DNA of 64,000 bases, taken from an uncultured Thalassotalea sp. (GTDB lineage: Bacteria > Pseudomonadota > Gammaproteobacteria > Enterobacterales > Alteromonadaceae). The position numbers and the translations under genes were made by a program. The notes below the pieces were generated by a model. That model had not been told where the DNA came from. It ran no database searches and saw nothing but the letters and a program-made list of their open reading frames with translations. Where the stretch lies: assembly GCA_947492575.1 (NCBI GenBank), contig CANLNK010000001.1, positions 310,001 to 374,000 of the forward strand, read 5' to 3'. Position 1 is the first letter of the stretch, and every line of letters starts with the position of its first letter. Shown one piece after another: positions 23,085-34,812 of this stretch.

Positions 23085-24953
23085 ATGATTAGCAGGTTTG
23101 CGTTGCTTCTCTTCGCGAGTTTTCTTTCTTACGGTCAGGATCAGGAATTCCAACTAGCACCCAATGACTACATAGTCGATGAAATAAAAAAGTTGCATGA
23201 AAATCCTGTTAAATTTATCGAAATGAAGGAGGCTGCTTTAAGAGATAACAGACCACAAGCAGATTTACACTATCTTCTAACCCTAGCATATATGAAGGTA
23301 GGCAAGCTTGAATTAGCAACAGCGAGTGTTACGACGGGGTTGGACACTGTAAATTCGGATTATCAGCCTCTGCTTTATTATCGTCTCTTGCTTTCTAAAG
23401 CTCGATTATTAGAGATGCTTGGCAAGCCTGTTGAAGCATTGCGTTATACAAAAATCGTGTATCACTGGGCTGTGGAACAAAACATAGTCCAGCTTCAGCT
23501 TGGCTGTATGTTAACTACCTCAATTATCGAGTGGAGCGTAGGGTTATATTACCCTGCAATTCAAACGTTAACTGAAGCCTATCAATTATCTACAGAACAC
23601 CAAACCCAAGTTCCATCCGCTCATATTGCTGGTCGTTTAGGGGAGTATCACGTCGAACTTGGTGCTTACCGAGAAGCGATTCGCTATTTAAACGAATGGC
23701 TAGAGTTTGCAACTAGTAATGGTAATAAGATATTGGCTAATCGAGCTCTACTTCAGTTAGGACGGGCTTACCAAAAGAGCAATAATTTTCCAAGTAGTCG
23801 CCATTACTTATTTCAAGCTTTAGGTTTGGCTGAAGAATTGAATGATAGTGTAGTCCTATCTCAAACTTACCTTGAACTTGCCAACTTGAGTGCCACATTA
23901 AGCCTATACGAGGAGGTCTATGAATACCTTGCTAAGCTATCTGTGGCTTCTCAAGGTATAGAGGAATTGAGTGTTCAGCTTAATATTTATATTGCATCTG
24001 CCAATATTTATCTCACATTGAAAGACTTTGACAGTGCTAAATTAATGCATGCAAGAGCAGTAAATATAGAGGGGGCGAAGCCAACGTTAGAACAGAAAAA
24101 ACTGTTACTAGAAATAGCAGCACAAATAAGTTTCGCTGACAAAGATTTTGAGCAGGCGTATCTAAAAGCGAAGGAGAGTGCAGATCTCAAAGATAAATCA
24201 TTAAAAGAAAGTGACAAGGTTGCGATGAGTGCTTTGAGAGTAAAATTCTATACTTACTTTACTGAGCTTGAAAATCAGCGCTTGAATAAAATCAATGCAT
24301 TACAGAAAGAAACAATTGAAATCAAACATAGCCAGTTCTTTCTTATGATGGGATTAGCATTCTCCATGTTACTGATAAGTATATTGTTGCTTGTGATTTA
24401 CATAAAAAACAGGAGATATTCTAATTGCCTCGAAAAGAGCCTTAACACCGATGGCCTAACACGGTTGTTCTCTCGCAGCAGAATAGTCGAATACTTGGAA
24501 AATTATGCAAACGACTGTGTTAAGTACGATGAAACAAAATTTTCTGTGGCTATGTTGGATTTAGATCATTTTAAAACCATAAATGACAGATATGGGCATG
24601 CAGTCGGCGACGATGTTTTAAAGGCCTTTGCTCTACTCTCGCTTAAAAAGCTAAAAACTGTCGCCCAGTTAGGAAGATTAGGAGGGGAAGAGTTTTTGTT
24701 TGTTTTTAAAGATAGGGACATTGAACAGAGTAAGGTCTTTCTCGAGGAATTTCGGATGCGGGTACTAAAGCTCTCATCTCGATTAAAATCAATACCTGAT
24801 GAACATGTTATTTCTGTATCAATAGGTCTAATTGAAGTGTCAGGAAGGCACACTGTTAAATCAATTTTGAGTTGTGCAGATGAGGCTCTCTATCGCGCGA
24901 AAGCGCAAGGAAGAAACCAGATTGTCGAGCAGAAAAACTGCCCGGAAGTTTGA
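23085..24953 (+). CDS. TPR-containing diguanylate cyclase (GGDEF)
   Basis: A 622-residue protein with a signal peptide (MISRFALLLFASFLSYG), a periplasmic array of TPR-type helices (about residues 55-390), one transmembrane helix (about 421-440, FFLMMGLAFSMLLISILLLVIYI), and a cytoplasmic GGDEF domain. The active site reads LGRLGGEEFLFVF (GGEEF near 533) and MLDLDHFKTINDRYGHAVGD is intact, so cyclic di-GMP synthesis is likely. The inhibitory RxxD site five residues before GGEEF is absent. The layout suggests a receptor that senses a periplasmic ligand by its TPR domain. It begins 280 bp after attR, so it belongs to the native chromosome next to the tRNA site. Confidence 0.9.
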   Translation: MISRFALLLFASFLSYGQDQEFQLAPNDYIVDEIKKLHENPVKFIEMKEAALRDNRPQADLHYLLTLAYMKVGKLELATASVTTGLDTVNSDYQPLLYYRLLLSKARLLEMLGKPVEALRYTKIVYHWAVEQNIVQLQLGCMLTTSIIEWSVGLYYPAIQTLTEAYQLSTEHQTQVPSAHIAGRLGEYHVELGAYREAIRYLNEWLEFATSNGNKILANRALLQLGRAYQKSNNFPSSRHYLFQALGLAEELNDSVVLSQTYLELANLSATLSLYEEVYEYLAKLSVASQGIEELSVQLNIYIASANIYLTLKDFDSAKLMHARAVNIEGAKPTLEQKKLLLEIAAQISFADKDFEQAYLKAKESADLKDKSLKESDKVAMSALRVKFYTYFTELENQRLNKINALQKETIEIKHSQFFLMMGLAFSMLLISILLLVIYIKNRRYSNCLEKSLNTDGLTRLFSRSRIVEYLENYANDCVKYDETKFSVAMLDLDHFKTINDRYGHAVGDDVLKAFALLSLKKLKTVAQLGRLGGEEFLFVFKDRDIEQSKVFLEEFRMRVLKLSSRLKSIPDEHVISVSIGLIEVSGRHTVKSILSCADEALYRAKAQGRNQIVEQKNCPEV

Positions 24954-24960
24954 GTACGTT

Positions 24961-25007
24961 ACTCACGATAAGCCTGCGCAGTCGCTGGCTTATCGTGAGT
25001 TTGTTTC
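24961..25007 (+). terminator. Hairpin terminator after the GGDEF gene
   Basis: A perfect 14-bp stem (ACTCACGATAAGCC with GGCTTATCGTGAGT) and 12-nt loop, then TTGTTTC. It lies between convergent genes. Confidence 0.75.
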
Positions 25008-25042
25008 ATACAGAAACTATTCAATCACACCAATATAGCTGC

Positions 25043-25456
25043 TTATGAACGCTTTACTGATTTAACGAAGCTATCTACTGAAAGGCCGTTACACTTCAAA
25101 GAATTTCTGCGGTGCCCTACAGTGTTCACACCCTCTTTTACAGCTTTCATACAAAGCTGGCTTTCCATTGAGTTGTTGCCGCTGATAACTTTCATGTTAA
25201 TTGCTTTGGCTGGTGCTTTAGTCGCGAATGATTTGGCAAAAGCCTTGATGTCTTTGCCATTACATTTAGTTGAAGCAAGTTTGCCATTGCTTGCTTTTAT
25301 CTCGGCTGATACAGCGTCGTAGCCATGGTGCGCTGCGGTTAAGCATAAGTTGGTTTCAACAGATGTGTTTTTTCCGATTAGCTCTACATTTGCAGTTGAA
25401 GCATTAGCGCTTGCTGCTGCAATAACAAGAGCGATAACTGACATATACTTTTTCAT
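25043..25456 (-). CDS. DUF3718-like secreted protein with two Cys repeats
   Basis: A 137-residue exported protein. A signal peptide (MKKYMSVIALVIAAASANA) precedes two similar units, each with the pattern L-C-x-x-A about 30 residues before a K-C-N-G motif: TNLCLTAAHHG...TKCNGKDIKAF and SQLCMKAVKEG...LKCNGLSVDSF. The cysteines probably form one disulfide per unit. This pattern resembles the DUF3718 family of Alteromonadales; function is not known. It is a single gene. Confidence 0.7.
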   Translation of the reverse strand: MKKYMSVIALVIAAASANASTANVELIGKNTSVETNLCLTAAHHGYDAVSAEIKASNGKLASTKCNGKDIKAFAKSFATKAPAKAINMKVISGNNSMESQLCMKAVKEGVNTVGHRRNSLKCNGLSVDSFVKSVKRS

Positions 25457-25867
25457 TACTACCTCGATATGAAAATATTGTGATTTGCGGCTGCAAAATC
25501 GGCGGCAATTATACGAATGTAATTGGGTTAGTAAAGTTTCACTCGATCAAAAATCATACTGTTATTGCGTTGGAATCGAAGACTTTGTAAACTAATGTGA
25601 ACGTTGATTCCACCTTGTGTCATAAGGCTTTGAAAAACATATTACGGTTCAATAACCTATAAGCTAGTGTTTGAAAACGAACAACTACTTAACCTTTTTG
25701 CTAATAGCTGCTTTGTAGTTTTTTGAATTCCGTTTAAGTGACAAGTTAGCAACATTTTGATGACACAAAAAAAGCCTAGTACTCTCTATTGAGTATCTAG
25801 GCCAATTCTTAATCTTGTTAGGGTTGATGATTAACTGTCACATGACTGCAATTCCAAACTTCGGTTG
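25457..25867. other. Intergenic stretch between the DUF3718-like gene and fghA
   Basis: About 410 bp. It contains the terminator of the minus-strand fghA transcript (25767-25802) and the promoter side of the minus-strand DUF3718-like gene. No other gene or repeat seen. Confidence 0.5.
25767..25802 (-). terminator. Terminator of the adhC-fghA transcript
   Basis: On the minus strand GCCTAGATACTC pairs with GAGTACTAGGC with one bulged base, followed by TTTTTTT. Confidence 0.85.
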
Positions 25868-26710
25868 TTAACTCGCAAGTAAGTTAGCCGCATGGAAGTT
25901 TAGGTGATCATCAATAAAACTGGAGATGAAATAATAGCTATGGTCATAACCTGGCTGCATCCTTAACTCAAAGTTTCCTTCGTAGTTATTTGCAGCATCA
26001 ATTAAGCTTTCAGGGTGCAGTTGCTCTGCCAAAAATGTATCGGCATCACCTTGATCGACCAAAACATTAATTGCAGCACTACTTTTTCGGAGTAATTCAC
26101 TCGCATCGTATGCCAGCCAGTCTTGCTGATTATCACCAAGGTAAGACGTAAACGCCTTTTGCCCCCACGGACAATTAACTGGATTGCCGATAGGAGCAAA
26201 CGCAGAGATCGCGCGGTAAGTATCGGGATTCTTTAAACCTATAGTTAAAGCACCATGTCCCCCCATACTATGGCCTGAGATGGATTTGATTGAGCTTACT
26301 GGGAAATTACTTTCAATTAACTTGGGTAGTTCATCAACCACGTAATCATACATTTGATAGTGAGCTGCCCAAGGTTGTTGAGTCGCGTTGAGGTAAAAGC
26401 CTGCACCTTTACCCATATCGTAACCGTCATCGTCTGCTACATCTTCTCCGCGAGGGCTTGTATCAGGCGCAACTATTGCGATCCCTAGTTCAGCCGCGCG
26501 TTTGAATGCACCAGCTTTTTGCATAAAATTTTCATCAGTGCAGGTTAAGCCTGATAGCCAATAGAGCACAGGTACTTTGTTGCTCTCGTTCGCTTGTGGC
26601 GGCAGAAAAATAGCAAAGCGCATCGTGCAATTCAATGTCTCAGCAGAGTGGTTGAACTGTTGGTGTAGCCCACCGCATACCTTAGCCTGACTTACTAGTT
26701 CTAGGGGCAT
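25868..26710 (-). CDS. fghA: S-formylglutathione hydrolase
   Basis: A 280-residue alpha/beta hydrolase that splits S-formylglutathione to formate and glutathione, the second step of glutathione-dependent formaldehyde detoxification. The nucleophile is in [11 protein letters not shown] (serine near 148), and an aspartate and the histidine in [12 protein letters not shown] complete the triad. [16 protein letters not shown] with the oxyanion region is typical of the FghA/esterase D family, as is the length. It lies 38 nt after the dehydrogenase gene of the same pathway, as in many proteobacteria. Confidence 0.95.
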   Translation of the reverse strand: MPLELVSQAKVCGGLHQQFNHSAETLNCTMRFAIFLPPQANESNKVPVLYWLSGLTCTDENFMQKAGAFKRAAELGIAIVAPDTSPRGEDVADDDGYDMGKGAGFYLNATQQPWAAHYQMYDYVVDELPKLIESNFPVSSIKSISGHSMGGHGALTIGLKNPDTYRAISAFAPIGNPVNCPWGQKAFTSYLGDNQQDWLAYDASELLRKSSAAINVLVDQGDADTFLAEQLHPESLIDAANNYEGNFELRMQPGYDHSYYFISSFIDDHLNFHAANLLAS

Positions 26711-26748
26711 GAATTAACTTCTCCGTTTGTGAATTAAATAAGAAAGTA

Positions 26749-27954
<1,206 letters not shown>

Positions 27955-28120
27955 TTACACATAGCTTAGCCGTTTAGGCTTTACGAATAACTAGCAATTC
28001 TAGCCCAATTCGAATGGCTTTGAGCAATAATTTTTTAGGTATCCTAATATCTTAGCTAGTTCCTTGACTTAGAGAGCGATTTTATAGCCTTTAACTTTGA
28101 GTAGACTAAACGGCAATATG

Positions 28121-28561
28121 CTAGTCTATTGGAGCTAGCTCATGTTCTTGAGCGAGCATTAACAGTTGCTTTCTTATCAATGTTTGCACATTGATTTGTA
28201 CATCTGAGCCAATCCAAGAGCTTGCTTGCTCTTTATCAGGTTGCGCGCTGGTGTAGGATTCGTCGATAGCAATAATAATATGTTGCTTTTCAGCCAATGT
28301 GACTATTTTTCTTGCACTTTTTTCGGTTAGATTCACTTGCCATTCTGGCATCTTCAACGATGCAAACTTACTGTCGAAGGTATCTTCAGAGACTAAGGTG
28401 ATTTGACAGCGTAAGTGTAAGTCTTCATCTTCGTACCAGCTGGCTTTCATAGTTTCGAAGTTAGCCCAAGCCTCAATACGTTCGAGTGCTTGCTTGGAAA
28501 GTTCCAATGCTTCACTCACTGTTTTTTCTGCAGAAATAGTGATGGGTAGATTTAATGACAT
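28121..28561 (-). CDS. Conserved-looking hypothetical protein, 146 aa
   Basis: A 146-residue soluble protein, not recognised. It starts MSLNLPITISAEKTVSEAL and has alternating beta-like and helical segments (HLRCQITLVSE, EWQVNLTEKSARKIVTLAEKQHIIIAIDES). No signal peptide or membrane helix. It stands alone between frmA and mutS, both on the same strand but with gaps of over 160 bp on each side. The coding pattern looks real, but no function can be given. Confidence 0.6.
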   Translation of the reverse strand: MSLNLPITISAEKTVSEALELSKQALERIEAWANFETMKASWYEDEDLHLRCQITLVSEDTFDSKFASLKMPEWQVNLTEKSARKIVTLAEKQHIIIAIDESYTSAQPDKEQASSWIGSDVQINVQTLIRKQLLMLAQEHELAPID

Positions 28562-28724
28562 AGTGATGTGTCTTTGAGTAAAAGTGTTATTTCTGTGCGC
28601 TATGCACTATGTGCTAAGCGCAAGTATCAACTGCCTCCACTATAACACTGACAGAGTAGATAGCGACAATCTTTGATTGACGCTAATCATTTTTTCGCCG
28701 CCTAATTGTTTAACTCTAACTTAA

Positions 28725-31289
28725 TTAGAGCTTAGCTTTTAGCTGATATAACAAGTCGTGCGCTTGCTTAGGCGTCAAATCGTCAAGATCTAACTGTTTT
28801 AGCTCGTCGACAACTGGATGGTCCACATCCATCAATGGCAGCTGTTCAAATACTGGTGTGGCTTGCATTACCGTTGGCGCTTGCTGTGACTCCAATTCAG
28901 ATAAACGCTGTTTCGCACGGCTAATAACGTGCTTTGGAATGCCTGCAAGTTGAGCCACTTGTAAACCAAAACTTTTACTCGCTGCACCTTCTTGTACTGC
29001 GTGCATAAAGATAATGTTGTCGTCATGCTCTACGGCATCAAGGTGGACATTGGCGAGCGTGGCAATTTGCTCCGCCAATAGAGTGAGCTCAAAATAGTGG
29101 CTGGCGAATAACGTGAATGCTTTTGTTTTTAGCGCGAGCATTTCAGCTACTGCCCAAGCAAGTGATAAGCCATCATATGTACTGGTGCCGCGACCAATTT
29201 CGTCCAGTAAGATAAGGCTGCGATCTGTGGCATTGTGCAAGATGTTAGCGGTTTCTGTCATCTCAACCATAAAGGTTGAACGTCCACTGGCGAGATCGTC
29301 AGAAGCGCCAATTCGAGTAAAAATACGATCTACTACACCAATTTTCGCGCTATCAGCAGGCACGAAACAACCAACATGGGCAAGTAGCACAATAAGAGCG
29401 GTTTGACGCATGTAAGTTGATTTACCACCCATATTAGGTCCGGTAATGATCAACATTTCTCGGCTATCGTCTAAAAGCACTGGATTGGCAATGAAGGCTT
29501 CTGTGGTCATTTGTTCTACCACTGGGTGGCGACCCTGCTCAATGGCAATGCCTTTTTCTTGAACTAGTGTTGGTTTCACATAGTTCAGCGTTTCAGCGCG
29601 CTCTGCGAAAGTGTTCAGGACATCTAATTCTGCTATTGCTTCTGCCAAGGTCTGTAGCGTGGCAATTTGCGGCATAACTTTATCGAACAATTCGTCGTAT
29701 AAGCGTTTTTCAAGTGCTAAGAAACGGCTTTGTGCGGTGAGTACGGTTTCTTCATGTGCTTTTAATTCTTCAGTGATATAGCGTTCGTTATTTTTAAGGG
29801 TTTGGCGACGAATATATTCTGCTGGTACTTGTCCTGAAGAGGCTTTACTGACTTCAATAAAGAAGCCGTGAACCTTGTTGTAACCTACCTTTAAGGTTTG
29901 GATACCGGTGCGCTCTTTTTCTCTTTGCTCGATTTCAGCAAGGAAGTTAGTCGCACCTTGGCTAAGGTCACGCAAGGTGTCTAGCTCTTGATGGTAGCCA
30001 GGGGCGATTACACCGCCGTCGCGAATAAGGACTGGTGGGTTGTCGATTATGGCATGCGACAGCAGCTGATAGATATCGTCCATTAGCGGCATATTCGTGA
30101 CGATATTCTTTAGCGACTCGCTGCTGCTTTCCGCTAAAACATCATGTATTTCTGGTAACTGACCCAACGCATTTCTCAGGCGAGCAAAGTCTCTTGGGCG
30201 GGCGCTGCGAAGTGCAATACGCGCTACGATACGCTCTACATCACCTATTTGCTTTAATACAGGCTGCAAAGCTGGCTGTAAGTCGTCATCAATAATTGCG
30301 GCTACCGATGTTTGACGCGCCGTTAATACGGCAATATTGCGCAGTGGAAAATGCAACCAGCGTTTAAGTAAACGAGAGCCCATAGGTGTTGAAGATTGAT
30401 CAAGCACAGACGCTAACGTGCTCTCAGTGCCACCATGTAAATTTTGGGTTAGTTCAAGGTTGCGTCGAGTCGCAGCATCTAAAATAACACCGCTTTGGCT
30501 CGATTCAGCGATAATCGAACGAATATGGGGTAATGCTGTTCGTTGACTGTCTTGCACGTAACTTAATAAACAACCCGCTGCCGCTAGCCCGCGATCGTTG
30601 CCTTCGACGCCAAACCCTGTTAATTCTTTGGTTTGAAACTGTTTAGTCAGTAATGTTTTAGCAGTATCTAAATCGTAGTCCCATTCTGGTCTGCGTCGTA
30701 AACCTTTGTAGCTATCAAGCAGCTCGGGTTTTGAAAAATGCTCTGGGTAGAGCAGCTCGGCTGGCGACAAACGTTGCAGTTCGGCTTGAAGTTGCTCTGC
30801 TGTTCTAGGTTCATTAATAACAAAGCGACCGCTAGTCATGTCTAAGTATGCTAAACCAAAGCCAGACTTGGTCTCGGCAATTGCGACAATGAGATTGTCT
30901 TGTCTGTCGGTTAATAACGCTTCGTCACTGACGGTACCAGGTGTGACGATTCTGACTACTTTACGTTCAACTGGCCCTTTACTGGTCGCAGGATCGCCAA
31001 CCTGTTCACAAATAGCGACCGATTCGCCTAGCTGAACTAACTTGGCTAAATAGGTTTCAACCGCATGATAAGGAACACCAGCCATAGGAATAGCGTTCCC
31101 TCCAGACTTGCCGCGTGCCGTTAATGAAATATCCATTAAATCAGCAGCGCGCTTGGCATCATCATAAAATAATTCGTAAAAATCGCCCATGCGATAGAAC
31201 ACTAAGATATTGGGAAATTCCGCTTTAATCTTGAGGTATTGACGCATCATTGGCGTGTGCGAAGCATGATCTGGATTAGCTGATGTCAT
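28725..31289 (-). CDS. mutS: DNA mismatch repair protein MutS
   Basis: An 854-residue mismatch recognition ATPase. The mismatch-contacting F-x-E motif is in MGDFYELF (Phe37, Glu39). The ATPase has Walker [14 protein letters not shown] (near residue 617), Walker [16 protein letters not shown], and the helix-turn-helix AKQRLSELE region near the C-terminus. Length matches E. coli MutS (853). It is divergent from recA across 303 bp; the common cinA/pncC gene is not between them. Confidence 0.97.
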   Translation of the reverse strand: MTSANPDHASHTPMMRQYLKIKAEFPNILVFYRMGDFYELFYDDAKRAADLMDISLTARGKSGGNAIPMAGVPYHAVETYLAKLVQLGESVAICEQVGDPATSKGPVERKVVRIVTPGTVSDEALLTDRQDNLIVAIAETKSGFGLAYLDMTSGRFVINEPRTAEQLQAELQRLSPAELLYPEHFSKPELLDSYKGLRRRPEWDYDLDTAKTLLTKQFQTKELTGFGVEGNDRGLAAAGCLLSYVQDSQRTALPHIRSIIAESSQSGVILDAATRRNLELTQNLHGGTESTLASVLDQSSTPMGSRLLKRWLHFPLRNIAVLTARQTSVAAIIDDDLQPALQPVLKQIGDVERIVARIALRSARPRDFARLRNALGQLPEIHDVLAESSSESLKNIVTNMPLMDDIYQLLSHAIIDNPPVLIRDGGVIAPGYHQELDTLRDLSQGATNFLAEIEQREKERTGIQTLKVGYNKVHGFFIEVSKASSGQVPAEYIRRQTLKNNERYITEELKAHEETVLTAQSRFLALEKRLYDELFDKVMPQIATLQTLAEAIAELDVLNTFAERAETLNYVKPTLVQEKGIAIEQGRHPVVEQMTTEAFIANPVLLDDSREMLIITGPNMGGKSTYMRQTALIVLLAHVGCFVPADSAKIGVVDRIFTRIGASDDLASGRSTFMVEMTETANILHNATDRSLILLDEIGRGTSTYDGLSLAWAVAEMLALKTKAFTLFASHYFELTLLAEQIATLANVHLDAVEHDDNIIFMHAVQEGAASKSFGLQVAQLAGIPKHVISRAKQRLSELESQQAPTVMQATPVFEQLPLMDVDHPVVDELKQLDLDDLTPKQAHDLLYQLKAKL

Positions 31290-31517
31290 AGCGGGATATT
31301 ATTATTGTTGAAACAAAAATCAACACGCATTATGCCAAAAACTGGGATTGAAAGCTGTAAAAAATTTACTGTAAAAGCACTGAACAAATCACTGTATATT
31401 ACCTGTTAAAACGATGGGGAGAAAAATAGTTAAAAATATAAAAGTAATATTTAGTCTTTATAAACAGTTGCTTAAAAGTCAAAAAAGATTTTAATAAGTA
31501 ATAATGAAAAAAAACAC

Positions 31518-31545
31518 TTGATACTGTATGAATGGACAGTATACT
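31518..31545 (+). promoter_or_regulatory. recA promoter with LexA (SOS) box
   Basis: TACTGTATGAATGGACAGTA at 31522-31541 fits the LexA pattern CTGT-N8-ACAG. It overlaps a promoter made of TTGATA (31518-31523) and TATACT (31540-31545) with 16 bp between, so LexA binding would block RNA polymerase. The rest of 31290-31592 holds only the mutS promoter side. Confidence 0.9.
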
Positions 31546-31592
31546 TGTTTGCAACTTAACAAGATTAGTCAAAAAGTTTCTCGGAGCGATAA

Positions 31593-32615
31593 ATGGACCA
31601 GAATAAAGAAAAAGCACTCTCTGCTGCATTAAGCCAAATTGAACGTCAGTTCGGTAAAGGCTCAATCATGAAGTTAGGTGAAAACCGCAGCATGGATGTT
31701 GAAACAATTTCAACAGGCTCTTTGGGCTTAGACATTGCATTAGGTGCAGGCGGTTTACCAATGGGACGTGTTGTTGAAATTTACGGTCCTGAGTCAAGTG
31801 GTAAAACAACCTTAACGCTTGAAGTGATTGCTGAAGCACAGCGTAATGGTAAAGTTTGTGCTTTCGTTGATGCTGAGCACGCGTTAGACCCAATCTACGC
31901 TGAGAAGTTAGGTGTTAACATTAACGATTTACTTGTGTCACAACCGGATACGGGTGAGCAAGCGTTAGAGATTTGTGACATGTTAACGCGTTCTGGTGCT
32001 GTTGACGTTATCGTTGTTGACTCAGTAGCAGCGCTAACACCTAAAGCTGAAATTGAAGGTGACATGGGGGATTCTCACATGGGTCTTCAAGCACGTATGT
32101 TATCTCAAGCAATGCGTAAGCTAACAGCTAACTTGAAGCAATCAAATACAATGATGATCTTCATTAACCAAATTCGTATGAAGATTGGTGTAATGTTCGG
32201 TAACCCTGAAACGACTACAGGTGGTAACGCACTTAAGTTCTACGCCTCTGTACGCTTAGACATTCGTCGTATCGGTGCGGTTAAAAACGGTGACGAAATT
32301 GTCGGTAACGAAACTCGCGTTAAAGTGGTTAAAAACAAGATTGCTCCTCCGTTTAAACAAGTTGAATTCCAAATTTTGTACGGTGAAGGTATCAATAACT
32401 TAGGTGAGTTAATTGACCTTGGTGTACAAAACAAAATGGTTGAGAAAGCGGGTGCTTGGTACAGCTACAATGGCGACAAGATTGGCCAAGGTAAAGCAAA
32501 TGCGGTTAAGTTCTTAAAAGAAAACCCAGAAATCGCTAACGAAATTGATACGCGTTTACGTGAAATTTTCTTATCTCGCCCTACCGAAGCTGCTGCTGAA
32601 GAAGTGACAGAGTAA
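31593..32615 (+). CDS. recA: Recombinase RecA
   Basis: A 340-residue recombinase that forms filaments on single-stranded DNA, drives strand exchange and triggers LexA self-cleavage. Walker A is GPESSGKTT (65-73), Walker B is [14 protein letters not shown], and the DNA-binding loops [19 protein letters not shown] and [20 protein letters not shown] are intact. The C-terminal acidic tail is short (AAAEEVTE). CTCGGAG precedes the start. It has its own SOS promoter and terminator; no recX follows. Confidence 0.98.
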   Translation: MDQNKEKALSAALSQIERQFGKGSIMKLGENRSMDVETISTGSLGLDIALGAGGLPMGRVVEIYGPESSGKTTLTLEVIAEAQRNGKVCAFVDAEHALDPIYAEKLGVNINDLLVSQPDTGEQALEICDMLTRSGAVDVIVVDSVAALTPKAEIEGDMGDSHMGLQARMLSQAMRKLTANLKQSNTMMIFINQIRMKIGVMFGNPETTTGGNALKFYASVRLDIRRIGAVKNGDEIVGNETRVKVVKNKIAPPFKQVEFQILYGEGINNLGELIDLGVQNKMVEKAGAWYSYNGDKIGQGKANAVKFLKENPEIANEIDTRLREIFLSRPTEAAAEEVTE

Positions 32616-32651
32616 TAGCTTCTTTAGAAATTTAAATACAAAAGACGTAAT

Positions 32652-32680
32652 AAAAAATCCCGCCAAGTGCGGGATTTTTT
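32652..32680 (+). terminator. recA terminator
   Basis: AAAAATCCCGC and GCGGGATTTTT pair around a short loop and run into T-rich sequence. Confidence 0.88.
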
Positions 32681-32692
32681 ATTTTCGTTTAT

Positions 32693-32938
32693 TCAAAAAC
32701 TAACTTTGTGTTTGATGAATTCAATGTTTCGAAAGGTCAGTTCATACAGAATCAAATGAATTGCGGCACAAATAAATATTTTATATGAGTGTTGTTGGTA
32801 CAAATGACTAATTGGTGAAAAATCGAAGACGATATTTATTGCCAATAATGAAATGAGCCCGATGATACAGAAGTATTGAAACTTTGTTTTTAGATAGCCG
32901 ACAATAATTCCAGACAGTGCAATAACAGTAAGAATCAT
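32693..32938 (-). CDS. Small membrane protein, 81 aa
   Basis: An 81-residue hydrophobic protein with about three short helices (VIALSGIIVGYL, FCIIGLISLLAINIVF, IFICAAIHLILYEL) and a basic C-terminus. AAGGA lies 10 nt before the ATG on the minus strand. No family recognised. It is convergent with recA where recX is often found. It could be a genuine orphan or a fortuitous frame. Confidence 0.45.
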   Translation of the reverse strand: MILTVIALSGIIVGYLKTKFQYFCIIGLISLLAINIVFDFSPISHLYQQHSYKIFICAAIHLILYELTFRNIEFIKHKVSF

Positions 32939-33014
32939 AATTAGACATTCCTTGTGTAGTTATGATGAATAGGGACATCTATATTCTTCCTTAGTTATAG
33001 TGCCCTTTCAAGTA

Positions 33015-33047
33015 ATTACTCTAAATTACTCTAAATTACTCTAAATT
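33015..33047. repeat. 10-bp tandem repeat
   Basis: ATTACTCTAA is repeated three times exactly and followed by a partial fourth (ATTAG). The period equals about one helical turn. It lies in the 320-bp gene-free stretch 32939-33258, which otherwise holds only the dolP terminator. Confidence 0.8.
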
Positions 33048-33200
33048 AGTCGATTAATTTCCTGAAAATTACATACTTTTCGATATTGAAACACTCAACA
33101 AATATGCGCTTTAGATAACCGAACTTTGATTGATGGCTAAATACAAAATTGAATGATTAGGTGGTTAATCTTGGTAGTAATGAGATTTAGCTACAGAAAC

Positions 33201-33230
33201 AAAAAAATCCCGCAATCGCGGGATTTTTCT
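33201..33230 (-). terminator. Terminator of the lpoA-yraN-diaA-dolP transcript
   Basis: TCCCGC and GCGGGA pair around AATC, with A and T runs on both sides, so it can end the minus-strand transcript. It resembles the recA terminator. Confidence 0.85.
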
Positions 33231-33258
33231 ATCAATAGTATTTGCTTAAATACTATGG

Positions 33259-33828
33259 TTATTGGTATTCAAATGCTTTCACGACACGGTTAACACCGCT
33301 AATATTGCGAGTAATCTCTACCGCGGTATCAGCTTGATTACGGCTAACTAGTCCCATCAGAAAGACTTCTGCATTTTCAGTAACCACTTTTATGTTAGTT
33401 GCGTCTAACCTGTCACTTTTAAAGAGCGCTGTTTTAACTTTAGACGTTAGCCACACATCGTTACTTTTCGTTGCGATAGACACCTTATTTCCGAGGCGAA
33501 TTTGATTGTGTATTTGGTCTACACCGTCTATTGCTTTGATGATCTTTATTGCTTCATCACGTAGATAAGTATTTGGTGCTTGCCCAACAACTAGTACAGA
33601 ACCATTCATGCTGGTAATTTGCAGGTTGGTATTGTCACTTAAACCTTGATGTTCAGACAGTTTAGCGTAGGCATCTAATTCTATACGCTGATCGTCCAAC
33701 TGAGTGCCAACGCTGCGTTTATCGGCTATGACGGTGGCGCCACCAGCAACTCCAACAACGGCTGCAGCTACGCACCCTTGAAGGATTGTAACTGTTGCAG
33801 CTATCGCAGCTAGTTTTACGACTTTCAC
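33259..33828 (-). CDS. dolP: BON-domain lipoprotein DolP (YraP)
   Basis: A 189-residue outer-membrane lipoprotein. The signal ends in TILQGC; two BON domains follow (about residues 45-110 and 120-189), with typical glycine motifs such as VLVVGQAPNTYLRDEAIKII and VFLMGLVSRNQADTAV. DolP binds anionic phospholipids at division sites and helps outer-membrane integrity and cell-wall amidase control in E. coli. Gene order lpoA-yraN-diaA-dolP is the same as in E. coli. It lies 3 nt after diaA. Confidence 0.93.
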   Translation of the reverse strand: MKVVKLAAIAATVTILQGCVAAAVVGVAGGATVIADKRSVGTQLDDQRIELDAYAKLSEHQGLSDNTNLQITSMNGSVLVVGQAPNTYLRDEAIKIIKAIDGVDQIHNQIRLGNKVSIATKSNDVWLTSKVKTALFKSDRLDATNIKVVTENAEVFLMGLVSRNQADTAVEITRNISGVNRVVKAFEYQ

Positions 33829-33831
33829 AAA

Positions 33832-34437
<606 letters not shown>

Positions 34438-34812
34438 TTAAAAGGCGTTTTTCAGCCAAGTTATTTGTGGTTGGGTAAGCTCACCCTGTAATGCCACCAC
34501 ATCAAAACGACACGAGGTATTATATTCATTTATCCCCAATTGTTGGAGATAAAAAGAGGCACAAAGTTTCAGTTTTTGTTGCTTACTGGCAGATATTGTT
34601 GAAACGGCGCCACCATAAGCAGTGCTTCGTCGATATTTGACTTCAACAAAGACCCAAGTTTGTCCGTCCTGACAAATAAGATCGATCTCGCCATATTTAC
34701 TTGAATAGTTCTTAGTGGCTAATGTCAGCCCCTGTACTTTTAGGTAGTCAGCAGCGAGGGCTTCGGTATTGTCACCAATGGCCTTTGTGGTGAGATTCTT
34801 AATCCATTGCAA
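34438..34812 (-). CDS. yraN: YraN family (UPF0102) putative nuclease-fold protein
   Basis: A 124-residue YraN-type protein with an endonuclease-like core: GDNTEALAADYLKVQGL, then YSSKYGEIDLICQDGQTWVFVEVKYR, which holds the E-x-D...E-x-K pattern of the PD-(D/E)XK fold. Its role is not established. It overlaps the end of lpoA by 14 nt and precedes diaA by 15 nt, as in E. coli. Confidence 0.92.
   Translation of the reverse strand: MQWIKNLTTKAIGDNTEALAADYLKVQGLTLATKNYSSKYGEIDLICQDGQTWVFVEVKYRRSTAYGGAVSTISASKQQKLKLCASFYLQQLGINEYNTSCRFDVVALQGELTQPQITWLKNAF

Noticed and set aside
32652-33230. Similar recA and dolP terminators as a dispersed repeat
   Set aside because: Similarity is limited to a TCCCGC stem with A/T runs, which is common among intrinsic terminators.
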